DNA of 20,653 nt. It comes from Aquificaceae bacterium. GTDB taxonomy: Bacteria; Aquificota; Aquificia; Aquificales; Aquificaceae. The stretch lies in contig WFYK01000034.1 of the NCBI GenBank assembly GCA_015490105.1, forward strand, positions 1 through 20,653, written 5' to 3'. Below the pieces are notes generated by a model. That model ran no database searches, had not been told where the DNA came from, and was given only the letters and a program-made list of their open reading frames with translations. Numbering within the stretch: position 1 is the stretch's first letter; each line of letters opens with the position of its first letter. This document shows, piece by piece, positions 14,036 to 20,653 of this stretch. The translations under genes were made by a program, and so were the position numbers.

Positions 14036-16263
14036 GATATTGTGCACTCTCTCTTTAATCTTTCAAGCAGGGCCACAACGTGATCCGCTACCTCGTAGAA
14101 CTCTTCAAGCTTTCTCATAAGATCTTCTTTGGGTAAGGTGCCTTTGTTTTGGACTATTTCCCTTGCAAGATCGTGCATGTAACGGTGAGGTTCTTCGAGT
14201 TGCCTAAAGCTTTCTGTATGTCCGCACTGCTTCCTACCTTCTCCGTAATACCACTTGCCTAAATAACAGGTAGTGTGATCCCCGATTTCTTCCAAGGAAA
14301 GGTCCTCCTCATCGTTAACAAACTTTATAAGCTTTAATTTCCACAAGCTATGGAATATTTTGGCCCTATCTATGCTGAACTCGTCTATATGGAATGTTCT
14401 TAGCTCTTCGAGGAGTGTCTCTAAATCTTTCATAGTGCTGTCTGCGAGGTTTTTAAGGTGTGTAGCTTTCTGGATCTCCTCTTCGACGACACCTCTGAGA
14501 TCTTTTGCAGACTGGGCAAGTCCCTTAGCGTTTTCCATCTCCTCACCGAAGGAACTTACCAAACCTTCTATCTTTTCTTCCACTCTCGAAACCCTGTCGC
14601 TCAGCTCAAATATGGATTCCTTAGCCTGATTTGATGTTTCTATTCCTTCCCTCACCGTTTGCACTACCCCTTCTATTAGGGTTACGGCCTCGTTGGTAGC
14701 TCGGTTAACGTTTTCTATTATGTCTATAATGTCGGATGCGGACTGAGCGGTCCTTTCCGCAAGTTTTCTCACTTCGTCCGCAACCACCGCAAACCCTCTT
14801 CCCGCTTCCCCAGCCCTTGCCGCTTCGATCGCAGCATTCAGCGCAAGCATTGAGGTTTGCTCCGCTATGGCGTTTATAGTTTTGCTTATCTCTCCAATCT
14901 TGCTAACCGCCCTACCCAGATCCTCTATTACCTTCGAGTAGGATTTAACTGATTCATCGATCCTCTCCATTCTGTCTATAAGCTTTTCCAGAATCTCCCT
15001 GTTGGTTTCAAAAGATTCTTTCATCTCATTTACGGTGGCTTTCATGTAGTCAATAGAATTCATGTTCTGTTCTACGCTTTCTAAGAACTCTTCAGAAGAG
15101 CTGGAAACTTCACCTACGAAGGTATCAAGCCTATCCGCTATCTCCTTTAGCTCATAAGAGGTCTTCGTAAGATCCACAGAGCTGTTTACGAGACTACTCG
15201 CTCCTACGTATACGCCCCTGAAAGCGTCTCTGAGCTCTTTTAGGGATTCGTTAACGCTACTGTAAAGCTTTTTAAACTCTTCATTATCGGTAGTTATCTT
15301 GGAAGTAAGATCACCGCTTTTGAGTTTATCCATTACAAGCGACATGTCTTCAAAGACCTTTTCCAGATCCTTAGAATGATTTTCTATCGCCTCCCTCGAC
15401 TTTTCGATCTCCTCAAGGATGTTGTTTACGTAAGTTTTAAGCTGTAGGAGTTCCCCGGCATAATCTCCGCTGACCCTTACACCACTCTTTCCCTGAGCTA
15501 CCGCATCGAGGGTATACCTGAGTTCCCCAAAAAACCTATTTAGAATCTGAAAGACTTCCCTCAAGGAATTCGCTATATCATCGAGTTCATCTCCCCTTTT
15601 AGGTAACTCAAAACGGGAAAACTCCATTGTTTGGGAAACGTTTTTTACCCTTTGAGAGAGATCCCTCACCCGTTTTACAAGTCCAGAAGAAATAAAGAAC
15701 ATAAGGCCTGCAACGAAAAACACAGCTCCACCCACAAGCAGTGTTCCCCCAACAACAGTTCTTTTGACTTGATCCTTTATCGCCTGCTCAAGGCTTGCTA
15801 TATGATTTAGAAGGTTTGCCTTCTGAGAAACCAAGAATGAACCCAGTTGCGCGTAAGCCCTTGATTCCGCTTCCTTGAGCTTTAAAACCGCCTCTTCAAG
15901 GTAGCCTTCCTTTATAAGCTCTAAAACTATCTCCACTTCGTGAGTGTAGTTACTCCCTTTTACAGGGATCCTCAGGCTTTTTTCCAAAGCCTCTAAGTTT
16001 TCCCTCAGTAGATCCAGATCCCGCTCTACCGATAGGATCAATCTTTCATCGGTGGGATCAAGAAGTAAGCTCCTTATTCCTGTGGAAACACTCATTAAAA
16101 GCTCGTTAGCTTTTTCTAAAAGGTTCAGGGTTTCAACATCTATAGAAATTAAAGCTGCGTTTTTCTCTACCTGAGTTTTCGTATACCAAAAGGAACCTAT
16201 AACTACGAGAATTAATACCAGGATTAAAAGGTTGACAAAATTTAGCCTCCCTCTGAAACCCAT
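14032..16263 (-). CDS. Methyl-accepting chemotaxis protein with C-terminal CZB (zinc-binding) domain
   Basis: A 743-residue transmembrane chemoreceptor. TM1 spans about residues 10-27, the helical periplasmic sensor 28-168 and TM2 170-193. A HAMP linker follows (about 196-248), with further HAMP-like helices to about 350. The signalling hairpin contains the near-invariant tip GEISKTINAIAEQTSMLALN through AIEAARAGEAGRGFAVVADEVRKLAE (457-503), which contacts CheA and CheW. The C-terminus is a chemoreceptor zinc-binding domain with His638 (FHSLW), Cys666 (TTCYLGKWYYGEG), His693 and His697 (PHRYMH). In known CZB proteins this 3His/1Cys zinc site senses zinc or oxidants. The ATG at 16263 is the first possible start, since an in-frame TGA lies two codons upstream; GAGGG is directly adjacent. 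It heads the run to recG. Confidence 0.95.
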   Translation of the reverse strand: MGFRGRLNFVNLLILVLILVVIGSFWYTKTQVEKNAALISIDVETLNLLEKANELLMSVSTGIRSLLLDPTDERLILSVERDLDLLRENLEALEKSLRIPVKGSNYTHEVEIVLELIKEGYLEEAVLKLKEAESRAYAQLGSFLVSQKANLLNHIASLEQAIKDQVKRTVVGGTLLVGGAVFFVAGLMFFISSGLVKRVRDLSQRVKNVSQTMEFSRFELPKRGDELDDIANSLREVFQILNRFFGELRYTLDAVAQGKSGVRVSGDYAGELLQLKTYVNNILEEIEKSREAIENHSKDLEKVFEDMSLVMDKLKSGDLTSKITTDNEEFKKLYSSVNESLKELRDAFRGVYVGASSLVNSSVDLTKTSYELKEIADRLDTFVGEVSSSSEEFLESVEQNMNSIDYMKATVNEMKESFETNREILEKLIDRMERIDESVKSYSKVIEDLGRAVSKIGEISKTINAIAEQTSMLALNAAIEAARAGEAGRGFAVVADEVRKLAERTAQSASDIIDIIENVNRATNEAVTLIEGVVQTVREGIETSNQAKESIFELSDRVSRVEEKIEGLVSSFGEEMENAKGLAQSAKDLRGVVEEEIQKATHLKNLADSTMKDLETLLEELRTFHIDEFSIDRAKIFHSLWKLKLIKFVNDEEDLSLEEIGDHTTCYLGKWYYGEGRKQCGHTESFRQLEEPHRYMHDLAREIVQNKGTLPKEDLMRKLEEFYEVADHVVALLERLKRECTIS

Positions 16264-16274
16264 CCCTCATTCTT

Positions 16275-16284
16275 ATTTTAGAAT
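16275..16284. promoter_or_regulatory. Overlapping divergent -10 boxes between mcp and argB
   Basis: Within the 28-base gap, TAGAAT (plus strand, 16279-16284) lies exactly seven bases before the argB ATG. TAAAAT (minus strand, 16280-16275) lies 11 bases before the chemoreceptor ATG. argB has no Shine-Dalgarno sequence, so its transcript is likely to start at or next to the ATG. Clear -35 boxes are not visible; a TTGACA at 16232 is too far away. Confidence 0.4.
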
Positions 16285-16291
16285 TACTCAG

Positions 16292-17185
16292 ATGAAAGAT
16301 CTGATCGAAAGAGCTAAGGTTCTCCAAGAAGCACTCCCTTATATAAGGGAGTTCCACAAAAAGGTCTTCGTTATCAAATACGGCGGGTCCGCTATGACTC
16401 AAGAAGACCTAAGGGAATCTTTCGCGAAGGATGTAGTTCTTCTTAAATATGTCGGGATAAACGTGGTCATAGTTCATGGTGGAGGCCCCCAAATAAGTAA
16501 GACACTGGAACGCTTCGGTATAAAGCCTCGGTTTGTGGGAGGTATAAGGAAAACCGACGAAGAAACTATGCACGTAGTCGAAATGGTTCTATCGGGAGAC
16601 ATAAACAAGGACATAGTAGCTTTAATAAACAGGCACAGCGGGGTGAACATATACGCGGTCGGACTTTCTGGAAGGGACGGAAGACTTCTACTCGCCAAAA
16701 AGCTTGACAAGGAACGTTTCTTCAAAGAACTCGGTCTTCCGGTCCCGGAAGAGGATATAGGCTTTGTGGGAGAGGTAGTTAAGGTAAACGTGGATCTTAT
16801 AAATTCGCTCATAGAGAAAAACTTCATACCGGTAATAGCACCGGTGGGTGTGGGTGAGGAGGGAGAAGCTTATAATATAAACGCGGACATAGCAGCATCG
16901 GAAATAGCCAAGAGCTTGAAAGCACAAAAGCTAATATTTTTAACGGATACAGAAGGAGTAAAGGATAAAGAAGGAAAAGTCATCGCAACGCTTACAAAAA
17001 ATCACGCTCTAAGGCTCATAGAAGAGAAAGTAATAAGGGAAGGTATGATCCCCAAGGTAAGGTCCGCCATAAGGGCTCTCGAAGGCGGGGTTAAAAAGGT
17101 CCACATAATAGACGGAAGGATTCAGCATTCTTTACTTTTGGAGATATTCACTCAGCAAGGCATAGGAACGGAGATAGTCGAGTGA
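16292..17185 (+). CDS. argB: Acetylglutamate kinase
   Basis: A 297-residue amino-acid kinase that phosphorylates N-acetylglutamate, the second and usually controlled step of arginine synthesis. Motifs are VIKYGGSAM (residues 27-35, catalytic Lys29), VHGGGPQIS (61-69), GLSGRDG (124-130), YNINADIAASEIA (194-206) and LTDTEGV (217-223), with GMIPKV (251-256) holding a second catalytic Lys. An N-terminal helix precedes the first strand (LIERAKVLQEALPYIREF); arginine-inhibited hexameric kinases carry such a helix, so feedback inhibition by arginine is likely. The ATG at 16292 gives this normal N-terminus; the open frame extends back to a TTG inside mcp, which is rejected. There is no Shine-Dalgarno site. 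The stop overlaps aroK (GTGA). Confidence 0.96.
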   Translation: MKDLIERAKVLQEALPYIREFHKKVFVIKYGGSAMTQEDLRESFAKDVVLLKYVGINVVIVHGGGPQISKTLERFGIKPRFVGGIRKTDEETMHVVEMVLSGDINKDIVALINRHSGVNIYAVGLSGRDGRLLLAKKLDKERFFKELGLPVPEEDIGFVGEVVKVNVDLINSLIEKNFIPVIAPVGVGEEGEAYNINADIAASEIAKSLKAQKLIFLTDTEGVKDKEGKVIATLTKNHALRLIEEKVIREGMIPKVRSAIRALEGGVKKVHIIDGRIQHSLLLEIFTQQGIGTEIVE

Positions 17186-17700
17186 ATAGGATCTTTCTCG
17201 TGGGTTTTATGTGCAGTGGTAAAAGTTCCGTAGGTAAAGCTTTAGCACGTAAGCTCGGTTGGATCTTCTTGGACGTTGATGAGGAGATACAAAAACAGGA
17301 GAAGATGACCATACCTGAAATCTTTCAAAAAAGGGGAGAACCATACTTCAGAAGGTTAGAGCTGGAAGTTTTAAAAGATCTATCCAATAAAGAAAAGGTT
17401 GTTATTGCTACGGGAGGAGGGCTCGGATCAAACCCAAGGGCTATGGATATAATGAAGGAGAAGGGCTTGGTCGTCTGGTTAGATGTAGCCTTTGACACCT
17501 TTCTCAAAAGGTGCGGTAAAGATCCGAACAGACCCCTTTTGAAAAAAAGCAAAGAAGATCTTAAAAATCTTCTCATTGAAAGGTCTAAAGTTTACTCCTT
17601 AGCTCACCTGAGGGTAGAAGCCTCTAAGGAGGTAGATGCAATAGTAGAAGAGGTTCTTAGCTTCCTAAAGTCAAAAGTCAAGATCCCAGACACTCCGTAA
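17182..17700 (+). CDS. aroK: Shikimate kinase
   Basis: A 172-residue P-loop kinase that makes shikimate 3-phosphate for chorismate and aromatic amino acids. Walker A GFMCSGKS is at 8-15, the shikimate-binding DVDEEI at 31-36 (Asp33), FRRLE at 57-61 (Arg58) and the GGG loop at 78-80. The lid motif DPNRPLL is at 114-120 (Arg117), followed by the C-terminal RSKVYS. Length is typical. It starts with GTG at 17182 overlapping the argB TGA, with GGAG nearby, so argB and aroK are co-translated. The last 97 bases overlap the convergent lnt gene. In this stretch the aroK protein (RVEASKEVDAIVEEVLSFL) still follows the family pattern, so aroK appears to be the constrained reading. Confidence 0.95.
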   Translation: MNRIFLVGFMCSGKSSVGKALARKLGWIFLDVDEEIQKQEKMTIPEIFQKRGEPYFRRLELEVLKDLSNKEKVVIATGGGLGSNPRAMDIMKEKGLVVWLDVAFDTFLKRCGKDPNRPLLKKSKEDLKNLLIERSKVYSLAHLRVEASKEVDAIVEEVLSFLKSKVKIPDTP

Positions 17701-18962
17701 GGTAGTGACTTCAAAATCTTCCCTTCGGGTGATATAACCGCGGTAGGACCTGTATTGTTTACCCAGAGAAGGTAGAGCCGGTTTTCTACAGCTCTGACAC
17801 GAGCTTGTCTCATATGCTGAAACGTTCCGTCTGAATCTCTGAACCACCCGTCGTTTGTAAGAACAACCACCATGTCTGAGCACTCTCCCATACTGCGTAT
17901 AAAGAAAAAGTGAGAAACCTCAAAACATATGGGCGTAGAAATTCTGTATAGACCCAAATCAAAACATTTGGGTCCTTTTCCTTTTACGAAGTCTATGCCC
18001 GCTATAGCACCGAATATCTCCTTAGCAAATCCAAAGGGGAAGGGGACAAACTCCCCGAAGGGGAGAAGTTTAACCTTGTCGTATCTATCTTGAACCTTAC
18101 CTCCCTTTAGGAGAAAAACGGAGTTTTTGGGTTCCACTCTCTCCGAGGAAAAGTCAACATCCACGAGCCCTACGATTATGGGAACCTTTTTCGATGCCTC
18201 GAGGAGTCTTTGACCTTCCTCCATAAGGTAAGGGAATCTAAAAGGAAAAGCGGATTCGGGGAAAACTATTAAATCAGGGTTTTCTTTTAGCGTTTCTTCG
18301 AGTAGTACCCAGAGGCGGGGTAGGTGCCTATAGAAGGCTTCTGTATTTAGCTTGTCTTCTTCAGGGACGTTTGTTTGAACAAGAGAAACCTTTACAGGTG
18401 GTGGTTTCTTAAAAGGTGGAGTCCACAGGTAAAGACCTGCCAGAGCTAACGCTAAAATCAGGCCTCCTATTAAGGGTTTCCTAAGGACTAAAGCCAAGGA
18501 AATTATGGCAAACGTCCCTAAATACACACCTCCGAGCGACAAAACCTTGTAAAAAATGGGTATATCTACCGATAGTTCCCCTACTATCAACCAAGGGAAG
18601 CCCCCGTAAGGGAACAAGGATCTGAAAATCTCTGAAAAGGTCCAAAGAAAAGGCAAAGCTATCAAGCTAAACTTGAAAAACCTCCACAGTATGTATGTAA
18701 TTCCGAACTGCATCACCGCTACGAAAGAGGCGAGAAGAAAAACGAGCAACAAAGCCAAAGGCAGAGGAACCCCTCCGTAATCGTGAACGGAAATGCGAAC
18801 CCAAAAGAGAGAGAAAAAACAGCTGAAGATTCCTGTCAATATCCAAGCTTTAAAGCTTTTATCCTGAGAAAGAAGGTAGAAAAATACGAAAATTAAAGGC
18901 CACAGGGACCATTTGGAAAAGGAAGCGTAAAAAAGGAGAGATAAAAGTAGAGGTCTTATCAA
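17604..18962 (-). CDS. lnt: Apolipoprotein N-acyltransferase
   Basis: A 452-residue inner-membrane enzyme that adds the third acyl chain to lipoproteins. The N-terminal 180 residues are a bundle of about six to seven membrane helices, with the conserved GGFPWLIVGEL (120-130). The rest is a nitrilase-type periplasmic domain with Glu236 (IVFPESAFPF), Lys296 (YDKVKLLPFGEFVPF) and Cys346 (TPICFEVSHFF). It is shorter than E. coli Lnt (512). Translation appears to start at TTG 18962, overlapping the nuoL TGA (TTGA), with GGGAGG directly against the start. The last 20 or so residues (LRTSSTIASTSLEASTLR) are low-complexity Ser/Thr/Ala and lie antisense to aroK. They look like read-through after loss of an original stop rather than part of the fold. 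Confidence 0.93.
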   Translation of the reverse strand: MIRPLLLSLLFYASFSKWSLWPLIFVFFYLLSQDKSFKAWILTGIFSCFFSLFWVRISVHDYGGVPLPLALLLVFLLASFVAVMQFGITYILWRFFKFSLIALPFLWTFSEIFRSLFPYGGFPWLIVGELSVDIPIFYKVLSLGGVYLGTFAIISLALVLRKPLIGGLILALALAGLYLWTPPFKKPPPVKVSLVQTNVPEEDKLNTEAFYRHLPRLWVLLEETLKENPDLIVFPESAFPFRFPYLMEEGQRLLEASKKVPIIVGLVDVDFSSERVEPKNSVFLLKGGKVQDRYDKVKLLPFGEFVPFPFGFAKEIFGAIAGIDFVKGKGPKCFDLGLYRISTPICFEVSHFFFIRSMGECSDMVVVLTNDGWFRDSDGTFQHMRQARVRAVENRLYLLWVNNTGPTAVISPEGKILKSLPYGVSGILTFDFRKLRTSSTIASTSLEASTLR

Positions 18963-20653
18963 CCTCCCAACCTATCCAAAGCGTATAGCATTATTCCCAG
19001 TATGATGATGATACCGATAAGCAGGAACATAACGTAATTGTTGAGGAGACCCGTTTGCAGATTTCTGAGCAGTTTCCCGCTCCTGAAAGCGGTTCCTGCG
19101 ATCCAGTGAATAGCGAGATCGATGGACTTTATGTCGAAAGCTTTCCACAGGTCTTTTGCAAACCTAAAGAAGGATTTGTAAGCGAGGTTTATAGACCCGT
19201 CTATTATGAACCTATCACCGACGTAGTAGGCCACCTTAGAAAGGATCATATACCCGCCTGCAAAACCTTTATGGTATAGCCTTTCGGTGAAAAACTGTTC
19301 ACGGAAAGTAACTGCAACGGGTTTTAGGGTCTTATGGAGTTCTTCAGGTGAAAGAACCCTCTTGACGAATATCAAGTAGGCAATTCCTATACCTATTAAA
19401 GCGACAACTACAGAGGTAACTGCCACGTCTATGTGAATTTCTTTGTGTTTACCACCCACAGCCTCCATATACCAACCCTCAAAAAACCCAAACACTACCG
19501 CCATCACCCCCAACACCACCATCGGAACACTCATCACTCCCCCCACCTCCTTAGGCTCCTCCTCATATCCCCTATCCCCATGAAATACTACAAACCCCTC
19601 CCTAAAGATGTAATACGCAGTCAAAAACGCTACCACACTACCTAACACACCCCACATAAAACCTGCCTCATAATAACTACCTATCAGCCTGTCCTTACTC
19701 CAAAATCCAGACAACGGAAATACTCCAGCCAACGCCAACGCCCCCACTACAAAACTCGCATACGTCACAGGCATATACTTCTTTAAACCCCCAAAATCGT
19801 ATATGTCATACAGCTTGTGATGAAAAGCTGTTATCACTGACCCAGCCGCTAAAAACAACAATGCCTTGAAAAACGCATGCGTGGTCAAATGAAACATCGC
19901 CCCACCTTTGTCCCCTACACCTAACGCTAAAAACATATACCCAAGTTGGGACATCGTCGAAAACGCTATTATCTTCTTCATGTCTGTGTGCGCTGTTGCC
20001 GCAAGCGCAGCAAATAACGCTGTTAGCCCCCCTACCACAGCTATCACCTTCAAAGTCTGTGGCGCTGCTTCAAAAAGCGGGTATAACCTCGCTACCATAT
20101 ACACACCCGCAGCTACCATCGTAGCCGCGTGCAGTAAGGCACTCACCGGCGTCGGACCCGCCATGGCGTTGGGTAGCCACGTGTGAAGAGGTAACTGCCC
20201 AGACTTCCCTACAGCTCCCCCAAATAGCAACAGAGTAGCCAGCCCTATAAGAGCACTCTCCGTAGCTGAAACTTTTTCAAATATCTCTACTATGTCCAAA
20301 GTCTTGAATATCAAAAATGTGGAAATAATCCCAAATATAAACAGCCAGTCCCCTATGCGGTTCATTACAAAGGCTTCTAACGAGGCGTTTGTCGCTTTCT
20401 TTTGGTTGTGATAGTAGCCTATCAGTAAATATGAGGCGAGTCCTACTCCTTCCCATCCAAAGAATATGCCAAGAAGGTTATCTGAAAGGACTATTAAAAG
20501 CATTGAAAAGAGAAACAGGGATAAATATGCGTAGAATTTGTATACCCATTTTCCGAATTCGTCGTGCATGTAGCCTATTGAGTAGATGAATATGAGTGTT
20601 GCTACGAAGGTGACTACCGCTGAGGTGATGGTCGATAGTGGGTCAAAGTAAAA
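18959..20653 (-). CDS. nuoL: NADH-quinone oxidoreductase subunit L (5' end beyond the window)
   Basis: Proton-pumping membrane subunit of respiratory complex I. About 564 residues are visible; the frame is open to the window edge, and by comparison with E. coli NuoL (613) roughly 75 N-terminal residues are missing. Visible marks are FDPLSTI, YSIGYM, GWEGVGLASYLLIG (key Glu), KSGQLPLHTWLPNAMAGPTPVSALLHAATMVAAG, TDMKKIIAFSTMSQLGYMFLALG (key Lys) and HAFFKALLFLAAGS. The C-terminus carries the NuoL-specific lateral-helix part and ends IILGIMLYALDRLGG, which separates it from NuoM, NuoN and DabB-type proteins. It overlaps lnt by four bases and is not followed by nuoM. Its middle third uses very different codons from its ends (see the separate entry). 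Confidence 0.95.
   Translation of the reverse strand, partial: FYFDPLSTITSAVVTFVATLIFIYSIGYMHDEFGKWVYKFYAYLSLFLFSMLLIVLSDNLLGIFFGWEGVGLASYLLIGYYHNQKKATNASLEAFVMNRIGDWLFIFGIISTFLIFKTLDIVEIFEKVSATESALIGLATLLLFGGAVGKSGQLPLHTWLPNAMAGPTPVSALLHAATMVAAGVYMVARLYPLFEAAPQTLKVIAVVGGLTALFAALAATAHTDMKKIIAFSTMSQLGYMFLALGVGDKGGAMFHLTTHAFFKALLFLAAGSVITAFHHKLYDIYDFGGLKKYMPVTYASFVVGALALAGVFPLSGFWSKDRLIGSYYEAGFMWGVLGSVVAFLTAYYIFREGFVVFHGDRGYEEEPKEVGGVMSVPMVVLGVMAVVFGFFEGWYMEAVGGKHKEIHIDVAVTSVVVALIGIGIAYLIFVKRVLSPEELHKTLKPVAVTFREQFFTERLYHKGFAGGYMILSKVAYYVGDRFIIDGSINLAYKSFFRFAKDLWKAFDIKSIDLAIHWIAGTAFRSGKLLRNLQTGLLNNYVMFLLIGIIIILGIMLYALDRLGG
19450..20260 (-). other. Internal nuoL segment with atypical codon use and strong C-over-G skew
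   Basis: Read on the coding strand, this stretch uses mainly GTG, GGG, GCG, TTG and TTT. Both nuoL flanks and the neighbouring genes favour GTA/GTT/GTC, GGA/GGT, CTT/CTC and TTC. For example, the eight valines of MSVPMVVLGVMAVVF and its lead-in are almost all GTG, while the six valines just after the segment (VAVTSVVVALI region) are mixed. On the plus strand it appears as runs of C with few G. The protein remains ordinary NuoL. Boundaries are approximate. Confidence 0.6.

Noticed and set aside
16232..16291. argB starting at TTG 16232, or TTGACA at 16232-16237 as a -35 box
   Set aside because: The extension is antisense to the mcp N-terminus and unlike ArgB; the hexamer is 41 bases from the only good -10 box.
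18051..18065. CTCCCC/GGGGAG hairpin
   Set aside because: It lies in the conserved catalytic-lysine region of lnt (LLPFGEF codons), so symmetry is best explained by coding.
19433..19645. His/Pro/Thr-rich plus-strand open frame in nuoL
   Set aside because: Its odd composition is the mirror of the GTG/GGG-rich nuoL codons, not a gene; no start signal is present.
1..20653. Mobile element, CRISPR array, retroelement or new defence island
   Set aside because: No transposase, integrase, reverse transcriptase, regularly spaced repeat or target-site duplication is visible; nearly every base belongs to housekeeping genes.

Overview
The window looks like a chromosomal core segment of a hyperthermophilic Aquificales bacterium (Aquifex / Hydrogenobacter / Thermocrinis / Hydrogenivirga type). 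This placement is an inference. It rests on the Lys/Glu-rich proteins, a 5'-nuclease encoded apart from any DNA polymerase I, heavy use of 1-4 base start/stop overlaps, and operons that string together genes of unrelated function. There is no sign of a prophage, insertion sequence, CRISPR array or plasmid, and no gap between genes exceeds 300 bases.

Layout from left to right. (1) 1-1019, minus strand: the start of a branched-chain aminotransferase (ilvE, cut by the window edge), preceded by a nitrilase-family omega-amidase-like gene. (2) 1039-1839, plus strand: a short GT9 (heptosyltransferase-like) glycosyltransferase, divergent from the nitrilase. (3) 4063-1769, minus strand: an overlapping cluster of a small unknown protein, hslU and a macro-domain protein. 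The macro gene runs 71 bases into the 3' end of the glycosyltransferase gene. (4) 4116-8505, plus strand: a translation and nucleoid block of rpsA (six S1 domains), an HU/IHF protein, tRNA-Pro(GGG), a small helical unknown, a predicted phosphoribosyltransferase, rplU-rpmA-rpmI and a cytoplasmic thioredoxin-fold protein. (5) 16263-8536, minus strand: a tightly packed run of a CZB-type chemoreceptor, a stand-alone 5'-3' exonuclease, metE and recG. (6) 16292-17700, plus strand: argB-aroK. (7) 20653-17604, minus strand: nuoL (5' end outside the window) followed by lnt, whose end overlaps aroK by 97 bases.

Functions represented are translation (S1, L21, L27, L35, tRNA-Pro), DNA maintenance (HU, RecG, 5'-nuclease), amino-acid synthesis (IlvE, MetE, ArgB, AroK), protein quality control (HslU), envelope assembly (GT9, Lnt), respiration (NuoL) and chemotaxis. 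Many genes are probably translationally coupled.

The points most worth a second look are an internal stretch of nuoL (about 19450-20260) whose codon use differs sharply from its own flanks; hslU sandwiched between a true macro-domain gene and a small protein with a macro-like C-terminal motif; divergent gene pairs that share back-to-back -10 boxes and lack Shine-Dalgarno sites, which suggests leaderless mRNAs; and two long convergent coding overlaps. I found no convincing new defence or mobile system.
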